A stretch of 64,000 bases of DNA from Lysobacterales bacterium. Lineage in GTDB: Bacteria > Pseudomonadota > Gammaproteobacteria > Xanthomonadales > SZUA-5. How positions within the stretch are numbered: position 1 is the stretch's first letter; each line of letters opens with the position of its first letter. The position numbers were made by a program, and so were the translations under genes. Where the stretch lies: NCBI GenBank assembly GCA_019187485.1, contig JABAQR010000014.1, positions 62,001-126,000 on the forward strand. Reading direction: 5' to 3'. The notes beneath the pieces are model-generated. The model saw only the letters and a list, made by a program, of their open reading frames with translations. It did no database searches and was not told the DNA's origin. Shown in pieces: positions 1 through 9,718 of this stretch.

Positions 1-252
1 TCGGACTCTCCCGTGTCTGACTCGCACCGGTCGTGGACGCGACGAGTGCGGAAGCTACGACATTCTCGGTATGGCGCAAGCGTGCCGAAGTGAACAGCCC
101 GTGTGGGGCGCGATTTTCGGCCTTGTTGGCGTTGCGACGCCGATGCGATCATCGCCGGCTGTCCCGCCGTGTCCATCTCGCATGCCCTTCGCTCTCCGCC
201 ATCGTCAGCCACCGCCGGACCGCGGCACAAACTTGGCGCGCTGAGTCCGATC
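1..252. other. Leader stretch without a supported gene
   Basis: No reading frame here has a convincing start, ribosome binding site and recognisable protein. The long frames that cross it continue out of frame through dgkA and terC, so they are shadows. I see no clear promoter or terminator. It may hold the 5-prime region of the dgkA-terC pair. Confidence 0.4.
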
Positions 253-633
253 ATGGCGAGTATCGAGTCGCGCGGTCCGCGGCAGATGGTGCTGGCGCTG
301 CGCTATTCGTGGCAGGGCCTGCGCGCCGCCTGGCGCTTCGAAAGCTCCTTCCGGCTCGAGGTCTGGCTGTGCCTGCCCCTGCTGCCGCTGGCGCTGTGGC
401 TCGGGGCCACGCCGGTCGAGCGCGCGCTGCTCTCGGGCTCGCTGCTGCTGGTGCTGGCGGCGGAACTCCTCAATGGCGCCGTCGAGGCGATCGTCGACAA
501 GACCACGCCGGAGTACAACGAACTCGCCGGCCGCTCCAAGGACATGGGCTCGGCCGCGGTGTTCATCTGCATGCTCAACGTGATCGCGGTGTGGGGTCTG
601 CTGCTCGGTCCGCGCCTGGCGGGGATCGGCTGA
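253..633 (+). CDS. dgkA: Diacylglycerol kinase (prokaryotic DgkA family)
   Basis: A 126-aa inner-membrane enzyme that phosphorylates diacylglycerol to phosphatidic acid, recycling lipid released by membrane-derived glycan synthesis. Three hydrophobic segments fit the family (about 120 aa). The conserved active-site pattern is present: ELLN at 71-74, E78, D82, and K96-D97 followed by GSAA. I chose the ATG at 253 because it gives the usual family length; an upstream in-frame ATG at 103 would add about 50 residues unlike the family. The stop is immediately followed by the terC start, so the two genes are probably co-transcribed. Confidence 0.93.
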   Translation: MASIESRGPRQMVLALRYSWQGLRAAWRFESSFRLEVWLCLPLLPLALWLGATPVERALLSGSLLLVLAAELLNGAVEAIVDKTTPEYNELAGRSKDMGSAAVFICMLNVIAVWGLLLGPRLAGIG

Positions 634-1365
634 ATGGGAGTGCTGCTGACCACCGAAGGTCTGATCGCGCTGCTGACGCTGTCGACGCTCGAGATCGTGC
701 TCGGCATCGACAACCTCGTGTTCCTGTCGATCGTCACCGCGCGCCTGCCGCCCGAGCAGCGTCCGAGCGCGCGGCGCTTCGGCATCGCGCTGGCCTGCGT
801 CACTCGCATCATGCTGCTGCTCAGTCTGTCGTGGCTGGCCGGGATGACCCACGAGTTGTTCGCGGTCGCCGACATGGGATTTTCGGTGCGCGACCTGGTG
901 CTGATCGTCGGTGGGCTGTTCCTTCTGGTGAAGGCGACCATGGAGATCCACGCCGAGGTCGAAGGCGAACCCGATGGCGAAAACGGCGCGCGTCCGGCAT
1001 CCAGCTACTGGGGCGCGATCACGATGATCGCGGTGATCGACATCGTGTTCTCGCTGGACTCGGTGATCACCGCGGTCGGCATGATCAACAACGTGCCGAT
1101 CATGGTCGCCGCGATCCTGCTCGCCGTGGCGATCATGATGCTGGCGTCCAACCCGGTGGCCGATTTCATCGAACGCCGGCCGACGCTCAAGATGCTGGCG
1201 TTATCCTTTCTGATCCTGGTCGGCGTGGCGCTGATCGCCGACGGCTTCGAGTTCCACATCCCGCGTGCCTACCTCTACTTCGCGATGGCCTTCTCGGCGG
1301 GCGTCGAGGGCCTCAACATCCTGGTGCGGCGCAAGCAGGAACGGGCACCGGTGGATGGGGAGTAG
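634..1365 (+). CDS. TerC family integral membrane protein
   Basis: A 243-aa polytopic membrane protein of the TerC/Alx family, whose members are linked to tellurite resistance and manganese or other metal-ion export. About seven hydrophobic segments can be seen. The two family motifs with buried aspartates are present: GIDNLVFLS near residue 25 and FSLDSVITA near residue 140. The middle loop is acidic (EVEGEPDGENG). The start codon directly follows the dgkA stop, so translation is probably coupled. The substrate in this organism cannot be read from sequence. Confidence 0.9.
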   Translation: MGVLLTTEGLIALLTLSTLEIVLGIDNLVFLSIVTARLPPEQRPSARRFGIALACVTRIMLLLSLSWLAGMTHELFAVADMGFSVRDLVLIVGGLFLLVKATMEIHAEVEGEPDGENGARPASSYWGAITMIAVIDIVFSLDSVITAVGMINNVPIMVAAILLAVAIMMLASNPVADFIERRPTLKMLALSFLILVGVALIADGFEFHIPRAYLYFAMAFSAGVEGLNILVRRKQERAPVDGE

Positions 1366-1446
1366 GCGTGGTCGTTCGCTGGTGTTGGCGGGTCCGTGGC
1401 GGGCCGTGGTTCCGCCAAGGCCGACAACCCATGCCAACGCCGATCA

Positions 1447-1749
1447 CTACCGGTTCAAGGCCACCAGCGACACGAAAGCCGCCGCCGCCAGGATTGCGAG
1501 CTGCCACAGCGCAAACAGAATCACGGCTATCCAGCGGGGCTGACCGAAGAACGCCGCGGTGCGCCAACCGTAGCCGACAATCGACGCGAGGCACAGCAGC
1601 AGTTCGAACACCAGCAGTACCAGCGCCGCACGTTCGGCGGTCGCGCCGCCGGCTTTGTCGAGCCACAGCATGGTGAGCATGAGCGCGCCGAGATAGCCGG
1701 CCATGCTCGCCAGCGACAGCAGCCAGGCGCTGGCAAGCAGTTTTCGCAC
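1447..1749 (-). CDS. Small four-helix membrane protein, unknown function
   Basis: A 100-aa protein with a GTG start (RKLLASAW follows) and four predicted membrane helices at about 5-30, 40-60, 60-80 and 75-95. I do not recognise the family. Its start is 10 bp after the stop of the peptide transporter, so it is very likely in the same operon and may serve membrane transport or maturation. The reading frame is intact and ends before the convergent terC gene. Confidence that it is a real gene rests on spacing and consistent hydrophobicity only. Confidence 0.6.
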   Translation of the reverse strand: MRKLLASAWLLSLASMAGYLGALMLTMLWLDKAGGATAERAALVLLVFELLLCLASIVGYGWRTAAFFGQPRWIAVILFALWQLAILAAAAFVSLVALNR

Positions 1750-1758
1750 CGATGCGCC

Positions 1759-3342
1759 TCAGCGTGCGCCGCCGCTGGCGCGCTTCATCCACGGCGTGAG
1801 GAGCAGCATGACCACGCCGGCGGCGACGCCGATCCACATCAGGCGCAGGAATACGTCGGCGTAGACCGCCATCGCCGCCGCAGTGTCGAAGCTGCCGTCC
1901 GCGCGCGGTTCGATCGCCGCCCAGGTGCCGAAACGGCCGGCGACCATCTCGCCGAAGGCCGAGGCAAGGAACCACGCGCCCATCATCATGCCGACCACGC
2001 GCGGCACCGACAGCGTGGTCACCGCGGACAGGCCGATCGGAGACAGCACCATCTCGCCGAGCACAAGGATCGCGTAGGCCGCGACCATCCACCACAGGCT
2101 GACCAGACCGTCCGCGCCCGGGTTCTGCGCGGCAAAACCCAGCAGGCCGGTACCGAGGCCACAGAAGATCAGGCCCCAGCCGAACTTCGCCGAAAGGCTG
2201 GGATTGAGGCCCAGCTTGTCCAGGCGCGGCCACAGCCAGGCGAAGATCGGACTGAACAGAATCACGTAGATCGCGCCGAAGGAGGTGGTCTGGCCGGCGG
2301 TCCACTCGATGCCGAAGGTGCTGCGATCCATGCCGCGTTCGGCGAAGGCCACCCAGGTGCCGTAGCTCTGTTCGTAGATGCCCCAGAACAGTGCGCTGAT
2401 CGCGATCAGCACCATCAGCACGATCATCCGGCCGCGTTCGGCCGGTCCGATGCCGCTGAACAGGAAGCGCAGGAACCACACGGCGAGGCCAATGCCCATG
2501 ACCACGGCGACGACTTCGGTCAGCGTCACTTCGTGGCCGCCTGCGAGCGCGGTCAGCGGGCCGAAGTCGATCTTGGTCTGCAGAATCACCCACACGACGA
2601 GCGTGGTCAGGATGCCCCACAGATAGATCGAGTACTCGAGCGGCAGGCCACCCACTTTCGTCTGGAGCGCTCCCGGATTCGGCGGCTCGGCCTGGCCCAT
2701 CAGGTGCTTCTGGCCCCACATGAATTGCACGAGACCGGCGGCCATCATCACGCCGGCGAGTGCGAAACCGTAGCCCCAGCCGAAGTTCTCGCCGATGTAG
2801 GCGACGATCAGCGAGGACAGCGCCGCACCGATGTTGATGCCCATGTAGAAGATCGTGAAACCGGAGTCGCGACGCGGGTCGTTGTCCGCGTACAGACGGC
2901 CGACGATCGTCGAGATGTTCGGCTTCAGGAAGCCGACGCCGACCGCGATCAGCGCCAGCGACAGGTACATCACCTGGATCGCGAAGCCGTCGCGCACCGC
3001 CGCGCCGACGCTGCCGGTCGCGGCATTGCCGGTGTACGCCATGCCGAGCTGGCCGAGCACCAGCAGCGCGCCGCCGAAGAGCACCGCCTTGCGCATGCCG
3101 AGCCAGCGGTCGGCGATCATGCCGCCGAGCAGCGGCAGCGCGTAGGCGAGGCCGGCGTAGGTGCCGAGCAGCACGTAGCCGTCGCTGTCGTTGAAGAGGT
3201 GGTACTTGGTCAGGTACAGGAACAACAGCGCTTTCATGCCGTAGAAGGAAAAGCGCTCCCACATCTCGGTCAGGAAGCAGACGTAGAGGCCGAGCGGATG
3301 GCCGAGAAACTCGCGGTGGGCGGGCAGGGCGGAAGCGGACAT
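1759..3342 (-). CDS. Proton-dependent oligopeptide transporter (POT/PTR family)
   Basis: A 527-aa major-facilitator-type inner-membrane transporter that imports di- and tripeptides with protons. The N-terminal signature for proton coupling is present (TEMWERFSFYG, the ExxER motif), followed by 12-14 hydrophobic segments. Motifs such as GGMIADRWLG in the first cytoplasmic loop and FLKPNISTIVG are typical of the bacterial DtpA/YdgR group. I chose the ATG at 3342 (SASALPAHREF follows), because upstream in-frame codons encode proline-rich sequence unlike the family. The downstream 100-aa membrane protein follows after 9 bp. Confidence 0.92.
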   Translation of the reverse strand: MSASALPAHREFLGHPLGLYVCFLTEMWERFSFYGMKALLFLYLTKYHLFNDSDGYVLLGTYAGLAYALPLLGGMIADRWLGMRKAVLFGGALLVLGQLGMAYTGNAATGSVGAAVRDGFAIQVMYLSLALIAVGVGFLKPNISTIVGRLYADNDPRRDSGFTIFYMGINIGAALSSLIVAYIGENFGWGYGFALAGVMMAAGLVQFMWGQKHLMGQAEPPNPGALQTKVGGLPLEYSIYLWGILTTLVVWVILQTKIDFGPLTALAGGHEVTLTEVVAVVMGIGLAVWFLRFLFSGIGPAERGRMIVLMVLIAISALFWGIYEQSYGTWVAFAERGMDRSTFGIEWTAGQTTSFGAIYVILFSPIFAWLWPRLDKLGLNPSLSAKFGWGLIFCGLGTGLLGFAAQNPGADGLVSLWWMVAAYAILVLGEMVLSPIGLSAVTTLSVPRVVGMMMGAWFLASAFGEMVAGRFGTWAAIEPRADGSFDTAAAMAVYADVFLRLMWIGVAAGVVMLLLTPWMKRASGGAR

Positions 3343-3511
3343 CGGCGGGCTCGGCGGCGCGGGAAGGGGCGGAGTATGCCGCAGTGCTGTCGGGCGCGGT
3401 CGCGCGCCTGGTGTTCGCCAACTGCTTGGCACTTCGCGGGGTCAACGGACCTGCGGTGGCTGCGTTCCATGCACGCAAGCCGGACATCCCGTCCGACCGC
3501 CGAGGAAGACG

Positions 3512-3832
3512 ATGAACACGATGAAGTCCGCGATGCTCGCGCTCGCCCTGCTGTGGACCGCCAGTGCCTGCGCCAGCAACGAGACGCCCCGCGCCGACAC
3601 GCGCCAGGAGCGCCAGGAGGCGCGCATCGAGCAGGGCGTGGCCAGCGGTGAATTGACCCGCCGCGAAGCGAACCGCCTGGAAGCGCGCCAGGAACACATC
3701 GACAACGTCGAAGAACGCGCCAAGGCCGACGGCGTGGTCACCCGCCGCGAGCGCGCCAGGCTGGAGGTCAAGCAGGACCGCAACAGCCGCGCGATCGCCC
3801 GCCAGAAGCACGACCGGCAAGATCGCGATTGA
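3512..3832 (+). CDS. Secreted charged helical protein, unknown function
   Basis: A 106-aa protein with a signal peptide (NTMKSAMLALALLWTASACA). The cysteine in SACAS could be a lipobox, making it a possible lipoprotein. The mature part is almost entirely charged helix rich in Arg, Glu and Gln. It contains a repeated pattern around LTRREANRLEARQ (near 50) and VTRRERARLEVKQ (near 76), suggesting an internal duplication of about 25 residues. Similar small Arg/Glu-rich periplasmic proteins occur in Xanthomonadales, but I cannot assign a role. The gene ends 70 bp before a two-way terminator. Confidence 0.7.
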   Translation: MNTMKSAMLALALLWTASACASNETPRADTRQERQEARIEQGVASGELTRREANRLEARQEHIDNVEERAKADGVVTRRERARLEVKQDRNSRAIARQKHDRQDRD

Positions 3833-3901
3833 GCGGGTGCTGCGTGAACGGTCGGCGATGCGGGGCGATGGCGGATAAGGCGCCCCCATCCAGGCGAGAC
3901 G

Positions 3902-3927
3902 AAAATGGCGCCTGCGGGCGCCGTTTT
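3902..3927. terminator. Bidirectional rho-independent terminator
   Basis: A GC stem (GGCGCC, loop TGCG, GGCGCC) is flanked by AAAA on the left and TTTT on the right, so it works in both directions. It sits between the convergent secreted helical protein (ending 3832) and the outer-membrane protein on the other strand (ending 3947). Confidence 0.8.
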
Positions 3928-3946
3928 CACGGACCGGGAAAGCGCC

Positions 3947-4942
3947 TCAGAAGTCCTGCTCGTAGCGCACGTATGGCGTGCGACTGAAAGCATCGTCCCC
4001 ATCCACCGGGGCGCGCGGCGAGTTGCCGAGCCTGGGTGGATCGCCGCGACTGAAGAGGTTGCGCGCACCCACGGAGAGGATGCCGGACCACGGGGTGCGC
4101 CAACTGACGCCGAGGTCCATGCCGGCCCACAGCGGGTTGGCGGCCTCGACGCTGCGGCGGATCAGTTGCGTGGCCATGTCGGCGCTGAATGGGCCATAGT
4201 CCAGGCTGAACTGAACGCGACCAAGGTCGGGACTGTTCTCCAGTCGTGGCAGGCGCGACATCGCCAGCGCTACGCCGACGCGCGATCGTTCCGACAACGA
4301 CAGCTCGCCGCCCAGGGTCAACGTCTGCGCAGGCTCGCGTTGGGTGCCGGCCAACGGAGCCATTGGCAGACTCGTCGGCGTGCCCAGCGCGGTCGCGGGA
4401 CCGAGCGAGCCCGGCAGCACCCAAATCGCGGGGCTCTGGCTGTAGCCGACGGTGAAGCTCGCGTCGCCCACGCTGAGCGAGCCGGACACGCCGAGCAAAC
4501 CCTCACTGGCGTAGCTCTGGCAGGCATCCGACCGCAGCGGCGCCAGCGGCGTTTGCATCAGGCTGCGACAGGGCACGAAATCGGTGACGGTCACGGCCGC
4601 GCCGAGGCCGAGTTCCTCAGTCAGACGCCACTGCAAAGCGGGCGCAACCGACACCGTGTCGGCGCCCTGCGTCTGACCTCGCACCTGGGCCACACCCAGC
4701 AACACGCTGCCCACCGGAGTCGGCGAGAAGGGATCCGCCAGGAAAGTGCCATCGCCATCGCCGAGCACGAATACCGGTACCCAGGTGCTGCCGTCCGTCT
4801 GGGGCCACGGAACCGGGTGAGCGGGATCCTGCGTTGGGGTCGGCAACGCCAAAGCACCGGTCTGGGCGAAAGCCGGCGTGGAAAGGCACGCGAAGGTGAT
4901 CGCCAATGCGATCACGCGGGTTCGACGGTTCAGTGCGGGCAT
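3947..4942 (-). CDS. Predicted outer-membrane beta-barrel protein, unknown family
   Basis: A 331-aa protein with a clear signal peptide (ALNRRTRVIALAITFAC, cleavage after AFA-Q near residue 27). The rest is rich in alternating polar/hydrophobic strands and Gly/Ser turns, and the last residue is phenylalanine (RYEQDF), the usual outer-membrane insertion signal. Two cysteines near 150 and 160 could form a disulfide. I chose the ATG at 4942, which has GAGG about 9 nt upstream; another ATG at 5020 would put 26 charged residues before the signal peptide. A distant resemblance in layout to the barrel protein at 15940 is possible. Function unknown. Confidence 0.72.
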   Translation of the reverse strand: MPALNRRTRVIALAITFACLSTPAFAQTGALALPTPTQDPAHPVPWPQTDGSTWVPVFVLGDGDGTFLADPFSPTPVGSVLLGVAQVRGQTQGADTVSVAPALQWRLTEELGLGAAVTVTDFVPCRSLMQTPLAPLRSDACQSYASEGLLGVSGSLSVGDASFTVGYSQSPAIWVLPGSLGPATALGTPTSLPMAPLAGTQREPAQTLTLGGELSLSERSRVGVALAMSRLPRLENSPDLGRVQFSLDYGPFSADMATQLIRRSVEAANPLWAGMDLGVSWRTPWSGILSVGARNLFSRGDPPRLGNSPRAPVDGDDAFSRTPYVRYEQDF

Positions 4943-5067
4943 CGGGGCTGCCTCGTCTTGTTCGCTTGCGACCTTCGTGCGGGGCCTTGGTTCCCAGAAT
5001 GAGCCGGTCACAGCGTTCATTTTGCGCTGACGATAGCAGAAATCAAGGTCCAACGCGGACTTGCGGC

Positions 5068-5946
5068 TCATTGTGGACGTTCCGACGAAGGTCCGACCGG
5101 TGGGTGGAACAGTTGTTCGATCTCGACCGGATCGAAACGATAGGTCCTGCCGCAGAACTCGCAAACCACTTCGGCGTGGCCCAGCGTGTGGCTCGCGGCG
5201 AAGGCCTCTTCGCGGCCGATGCGACGCAACACGTCGGCAACTTTCTCGCGCGAACAGCGACAGCGCACGTGCAGCGGCACTGGATCGCGGGCGATCCGCT
5301 CGAGGTCGTGGAACAGCCGGTGCAGCAGCAGTTCGCTGTCGGTCGCCAGCAGTTCCGGAGGTGCCACCGTGCCCAGCAGGTGCTCGACGCGGTTCCAGCC
5401 ATCCGCATCGGCGGCACCATGCCCGCCTTCGGCCGGCAGGCGTTGCAGCAGCAGGCCGGCGGCGAGCTCGCCATCCGCCGCCAGCAGGATGCGCGTCGGC
5501 AACTGTTCGCTCTGTGCGAAATAGCCTTCCAGCGACTCCGCGAGGGTGGTGCCGGCGAGAGGCACGATGCCCTGGTAGCGCTCGCCGCGTTGCCAGGGTT
5601 CGAGCGTGATCGCGAGCACCGCGCCGGCGGCGGCCACGTCGAATCCGCGACCGAGGTCGTTCGCGGCCTCGGCCACGCGGGCGATGCCGCGCAGGTCGCC
5701 CTCGCTGGTGCATTCGGCGTACATCAGTTCCAGCACCGTGCCGCCCTGCAGTTGCAGCGACAGCCGTCCGCGGAACTTGAGTCCGGTCAGCAGCAGCGTC
5801 GCGGCCGCCAGCGTCTCGCCGAGCCAGCGTCCGACCGCGTCCGCATAGGGCTGGTGCGAGAGCACCTCGCGATAGCCCGCACCCAGTCGCACCGCGGCGC
5901 CGCGGACACCAAGCTCGGGGAGTACGAAGGCGTGCAGGAGGTCCAT
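5068..5946 (-). CDS. hslO: Redox-regulated chaperone Hsp33
   Basis: A 292-aa cytoplasmic holdase chaperone that is activated by oxidation. The C-terminal zinc-binding redox switch is complete: C229-x-C231 (CRC) and C262-x2-C265 (CEFC). The N-terminal domain fits the family, with ELMYAECTSEGDLRGIAR near 73-90. Length and domain order are normal. It is transcribed away from a CGACAAC-type hairpin repeat that lies between it and typA. Confidence 0.94.
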   Translation of the reverse strand: MDLLHAFVLPELGVRGAAVRLGAGYREVLSHQPYADAVGRWLGETLAAATLLLTGLKFRGRLSLQLQGGTVLELMYAECTSEGDLRGIARVAEAANDLGRGFDVAAAGAVLAITLEPWQRGERYQGIVPLAGTTLAESLEGYFAQSEQLPTRILLAADGELAAGLLLQRLPAEGGHGAADADGWNRVEHLLGTVAPPELLATDSELLLHRLFHDLERIARDPVPLHVRCRCSREKVADVLRRIGREEAFAASHTLGHAEVVCEFCGRTYRFDPVEIEQLFHPPVGPSSERPQ

Positions 5947-6006
5947 GGGGGCTTGCGGACGAGTTCGAGGTGCCTTGAAGTTCCCGGGATTCGAAGAGAC
6001 CGCGCC

Positions 6007-6097
6007 GGTTGGCGGTTGTCGGTGGCTCGTCGGTAGCTATGCCACCTCGTTCTTGCAGACTCCGCTGCCGACAATCGACAACCAGCAACCGACAACC
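6007..6097. repeat. Intergenic inverted repeat built on CGACAAC words
   Basis: The left arm has GGTTGTCGGT (6014-6023) and further GTCGGT words. The right arm (about 6068-6097) has CCGACAA, CGACAACC and CCGACAACCC in near-tandem. The arms can pair across a spacer of about 45 nt. It fills the gap between hslO and the typA stop. It looks like the same kind of element as the ACGCAAAGG, CCCCGTG and GGGGCTG repeats elsewhere in the window: a short word repeated in tandem in each of two inverted arms. Confidence 0.55.
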
Positions 6098-6104
6098 CGC
6101 TGCG

Positions 6105-7922
<1,818 letters not shown>

Positions 7923-8398
7923 GGGGCTCGTGGCACGGCGGGATCGAGCAACGCGCGGAACGCGGCGCCGGGTGCCATGCGGGCAGGAAAACGGGCGCGG
8001 AGCATAGCAAGCCCACGCTGGAGCCCTTTCTCGGGAGGTCAGCGCGGGTTCACCCGTGCGGCTCGTGTCGGGGGTTCTGCTTGCGGCGAGCGGGTGGCGC
8101 GAGTCGCTTTCCTCCCGCCGCTGCAAGTTCGCCCAGTCCGCCCGGACCTGCGCCGAATGGTTTCCGCCATGGTCGGAGCGTTTCCCGAGTCGCCGTCGTT
8201 GGTCGATGTCGGCGCGGAGCGCTGCGGTTGCTGGCGTTGCACGGGCTGCTGACTGGCACCACCATGGAGTTCTGTCGAGCGTGAGTCGCTCGAGGTCGCT
8301 CGCGCCGTCTGGATTCGCCGTCGGTGCTCGGATAATCTCAGCGCCACGGGCGCGCCGACCCGCCGCCGTCGCCCATCCGTCGAGGAGGACGCCGCACC
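7923..8398. other. Divergent intergenic region typA / sspA, no gene seen
   Basis: This 476-bp gap separates the divergent typA and sspA genes. Reading frames crossing it are GC-driven shadows with no recognisable protein. A GATAAT hexamer at 8331-8336 could be a -10 element for sspA, but I see no good -35 partner. A strong Shine-Dalgarno GAGGAGG lies 10 nt before the sspA start. No repeat or RNA structure was recognised. Confidence 0.4.
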
Positions 8399-9028
8399 AT
8401 GTCGCCGCCGGGTTCGCGATCGCGCAGCGCACTGACCTTGTACTCTGCCCTCGATTGCCCGCGTTCGCATGCGATCCGCTTCGTGTTGGCGTTGAAGGGG
8501 CTGCCGCACGACCTGGTCTATGTCGACCCGCGACAGCCACCCCCGGAGTTGGTGGCCGGGATGACGGCTCTGGTGCTGCCGGCGCTGGTGGAGCGCGACG
8601 TGCTGTTGTACGAGCCGCGCATCATTGCCGAGTATCTGGACGAACGTTTCCCGCACCCACCGCTGTTGCCGAGCGATCCGCTCGGGCGTGCGCGTGGTCG
8701 GCTCACGGTCTACCGTATCGAGCAGGAATGGCTGTTGCCGCTGGAATGCGCCTGCGGTTCGGATCGCAGCGCGGCGAACCGCGCCCGCGAGGCGCTGCGC
8801 AGCGGTTTGGTCGAATCCGAGCCCTTGTTCCAGGTCGCCAAGTTTTTCCTGAGTCCCGACATCGGTCTTGCCGACTGTATGCTGTTGCCGATCCTGTGGC
8901 GGCTGCCCGCCGCGGGGCTCAAGCTGCGCGAACTCGGCGCCGGCATCGACGCCTACGCGCAGCGCCTGTTCAACACCCCGCTGTTCCAGCGCACGCTGAC
9001 CGACAGCGAACGCGCGCTGGCTGGCTGA
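8399..9028 (+). CDS. sspA: Stringent starvation protein A (GST-fold, RNA polymerase-associated)
   Basis: A 209-aa glutathione-S-transferase-fold protein without catalytic GST activity, which binds RNA polymerase holoenzyme in the stationary phase. The N-terminal thioredoxin-like domain starts with LTLYSALDCPRSHAIRFVL. The surface PHP motif that contacts sigma-70 in the family is present in DERFPHPPLLP (near 78-84). A strong GAGGAGG lies 10 nt before the ATG. It sits 74 bp before sspB, the standard gammaproteobacterial pair. Confidence 0.92.
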   Translation: MSPPGSRSRSALTLYSALDCPRSHAIRFVLALKGLPHDLVYVDPRQPPPELVAGMTALVLPALVERDVLLYEPRIIAEYLDERFPHPPLLPSDPLGRARGRLTVYRIEQEWLLPLECACGSDRSAANRAREALRSGLVESEPLFQVAKFFLSPDIGLADCMLLPILWRLPAAGLKLRELGAGIDAYAQRLFNTPLFQRTLTDSERALAG

Positions 9029-9102
9029 AGCGACGGTGGGCCGGGCCACTGACCGGTGCCCGCTTTGGCGCGGCCGCGGAAACTTGCCGTGAGGACGACG
9101 CA

Positions 9103-9546
9103 ATGGAAATGAGTTCGACGCGGCCTTATCTGGTGCGCGCGATGTACGAGTGGATCGTCGACAACCACCGCACGCCCTATCTGCTGGTCGACGCCGGCGT
9201 CGTCGGCGTGCGTGTGCCGCGGCAGGCGATCCAGGAAGGCCGGGTGGTTCTGAACATCGCCCCGCACGCGGTTGATCGCCTCGAACTCGGCATCGACCAG
9301 ATTCGCTTCAACGCGCGTTTCTCGGGTGTCAGTCAGGCGATCGTGATCCCGACCGTCGCGGTGCTTGCGGTCTACGCCCAGGAAAATGGTCAGGGCATGA
9401 TGTTCCCGAGCGAGAGCGAAGGCGAGGGCGGCGGCGGGGAAGCCGCACCCGGGACAGCCGCAGTGGAACCGGCCGTGGACGCGATGGTCCAGGGCGATCC
9501 GCCGGCTCCGGAGCGCCCGCGGCCCTCGCTGCGCATCGTCAAGTAG
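9103..9546 (+). CDS. sspB: ClpXP adaptor SspB
   Basis: A 147-aa adaptor that binds ssrA-tagged peptides from stalled ribosomes and delivers them to ClpXP. The N-terminal substrate-binding domain (residues about 5-110) matches the family, including RPYLVRAMYEWIVDN and TPYLLVDA. A flexible acidic Gly/Glu/Pro linker follows. The last residues, PSLRIVK, correspond to the family's C-terminal ClpX-docking tail. It lies behind sspA and is probably co-transcribed. Confidence 0.93.
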   Translation: MEMSSTRPYLVRAMYEWIVDNHRTPYLLVDAGVVGVRVPRQAIQEGRVVLNIAPHAVDRLELGIDQIRFNARFSGVSQAIVIPTVAVLAVYAQENGQGMMFPSESEGEGGGGEAAPGTAAVEPAVDAMVQGDPPAPERPRPSLRIVK

Positions 9547-9718
9547 CACGGCGCACCCGGAAGGCCGTGCCGTCCGTGGACGTGGCGCATTGCCTGCGTC
9601 CCATGCGGCGCCAGGAAGAAGCCAATCGCCAAATCAAGCACTTGCGCGCTCGATTTGCGAACTGACCATCCATGGCCGGCGTTTCCTCTCTCGCGGGACG
9701 GATCCTGCGGTGACTAAC

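Noticed and set aside
1313-3889. Minus-strand frame of 858 codons over the peptide transporter
   Set aside because: Rich in Arg and Pro without domains. The true frame encodes the POT transporter with its ExxER motif.
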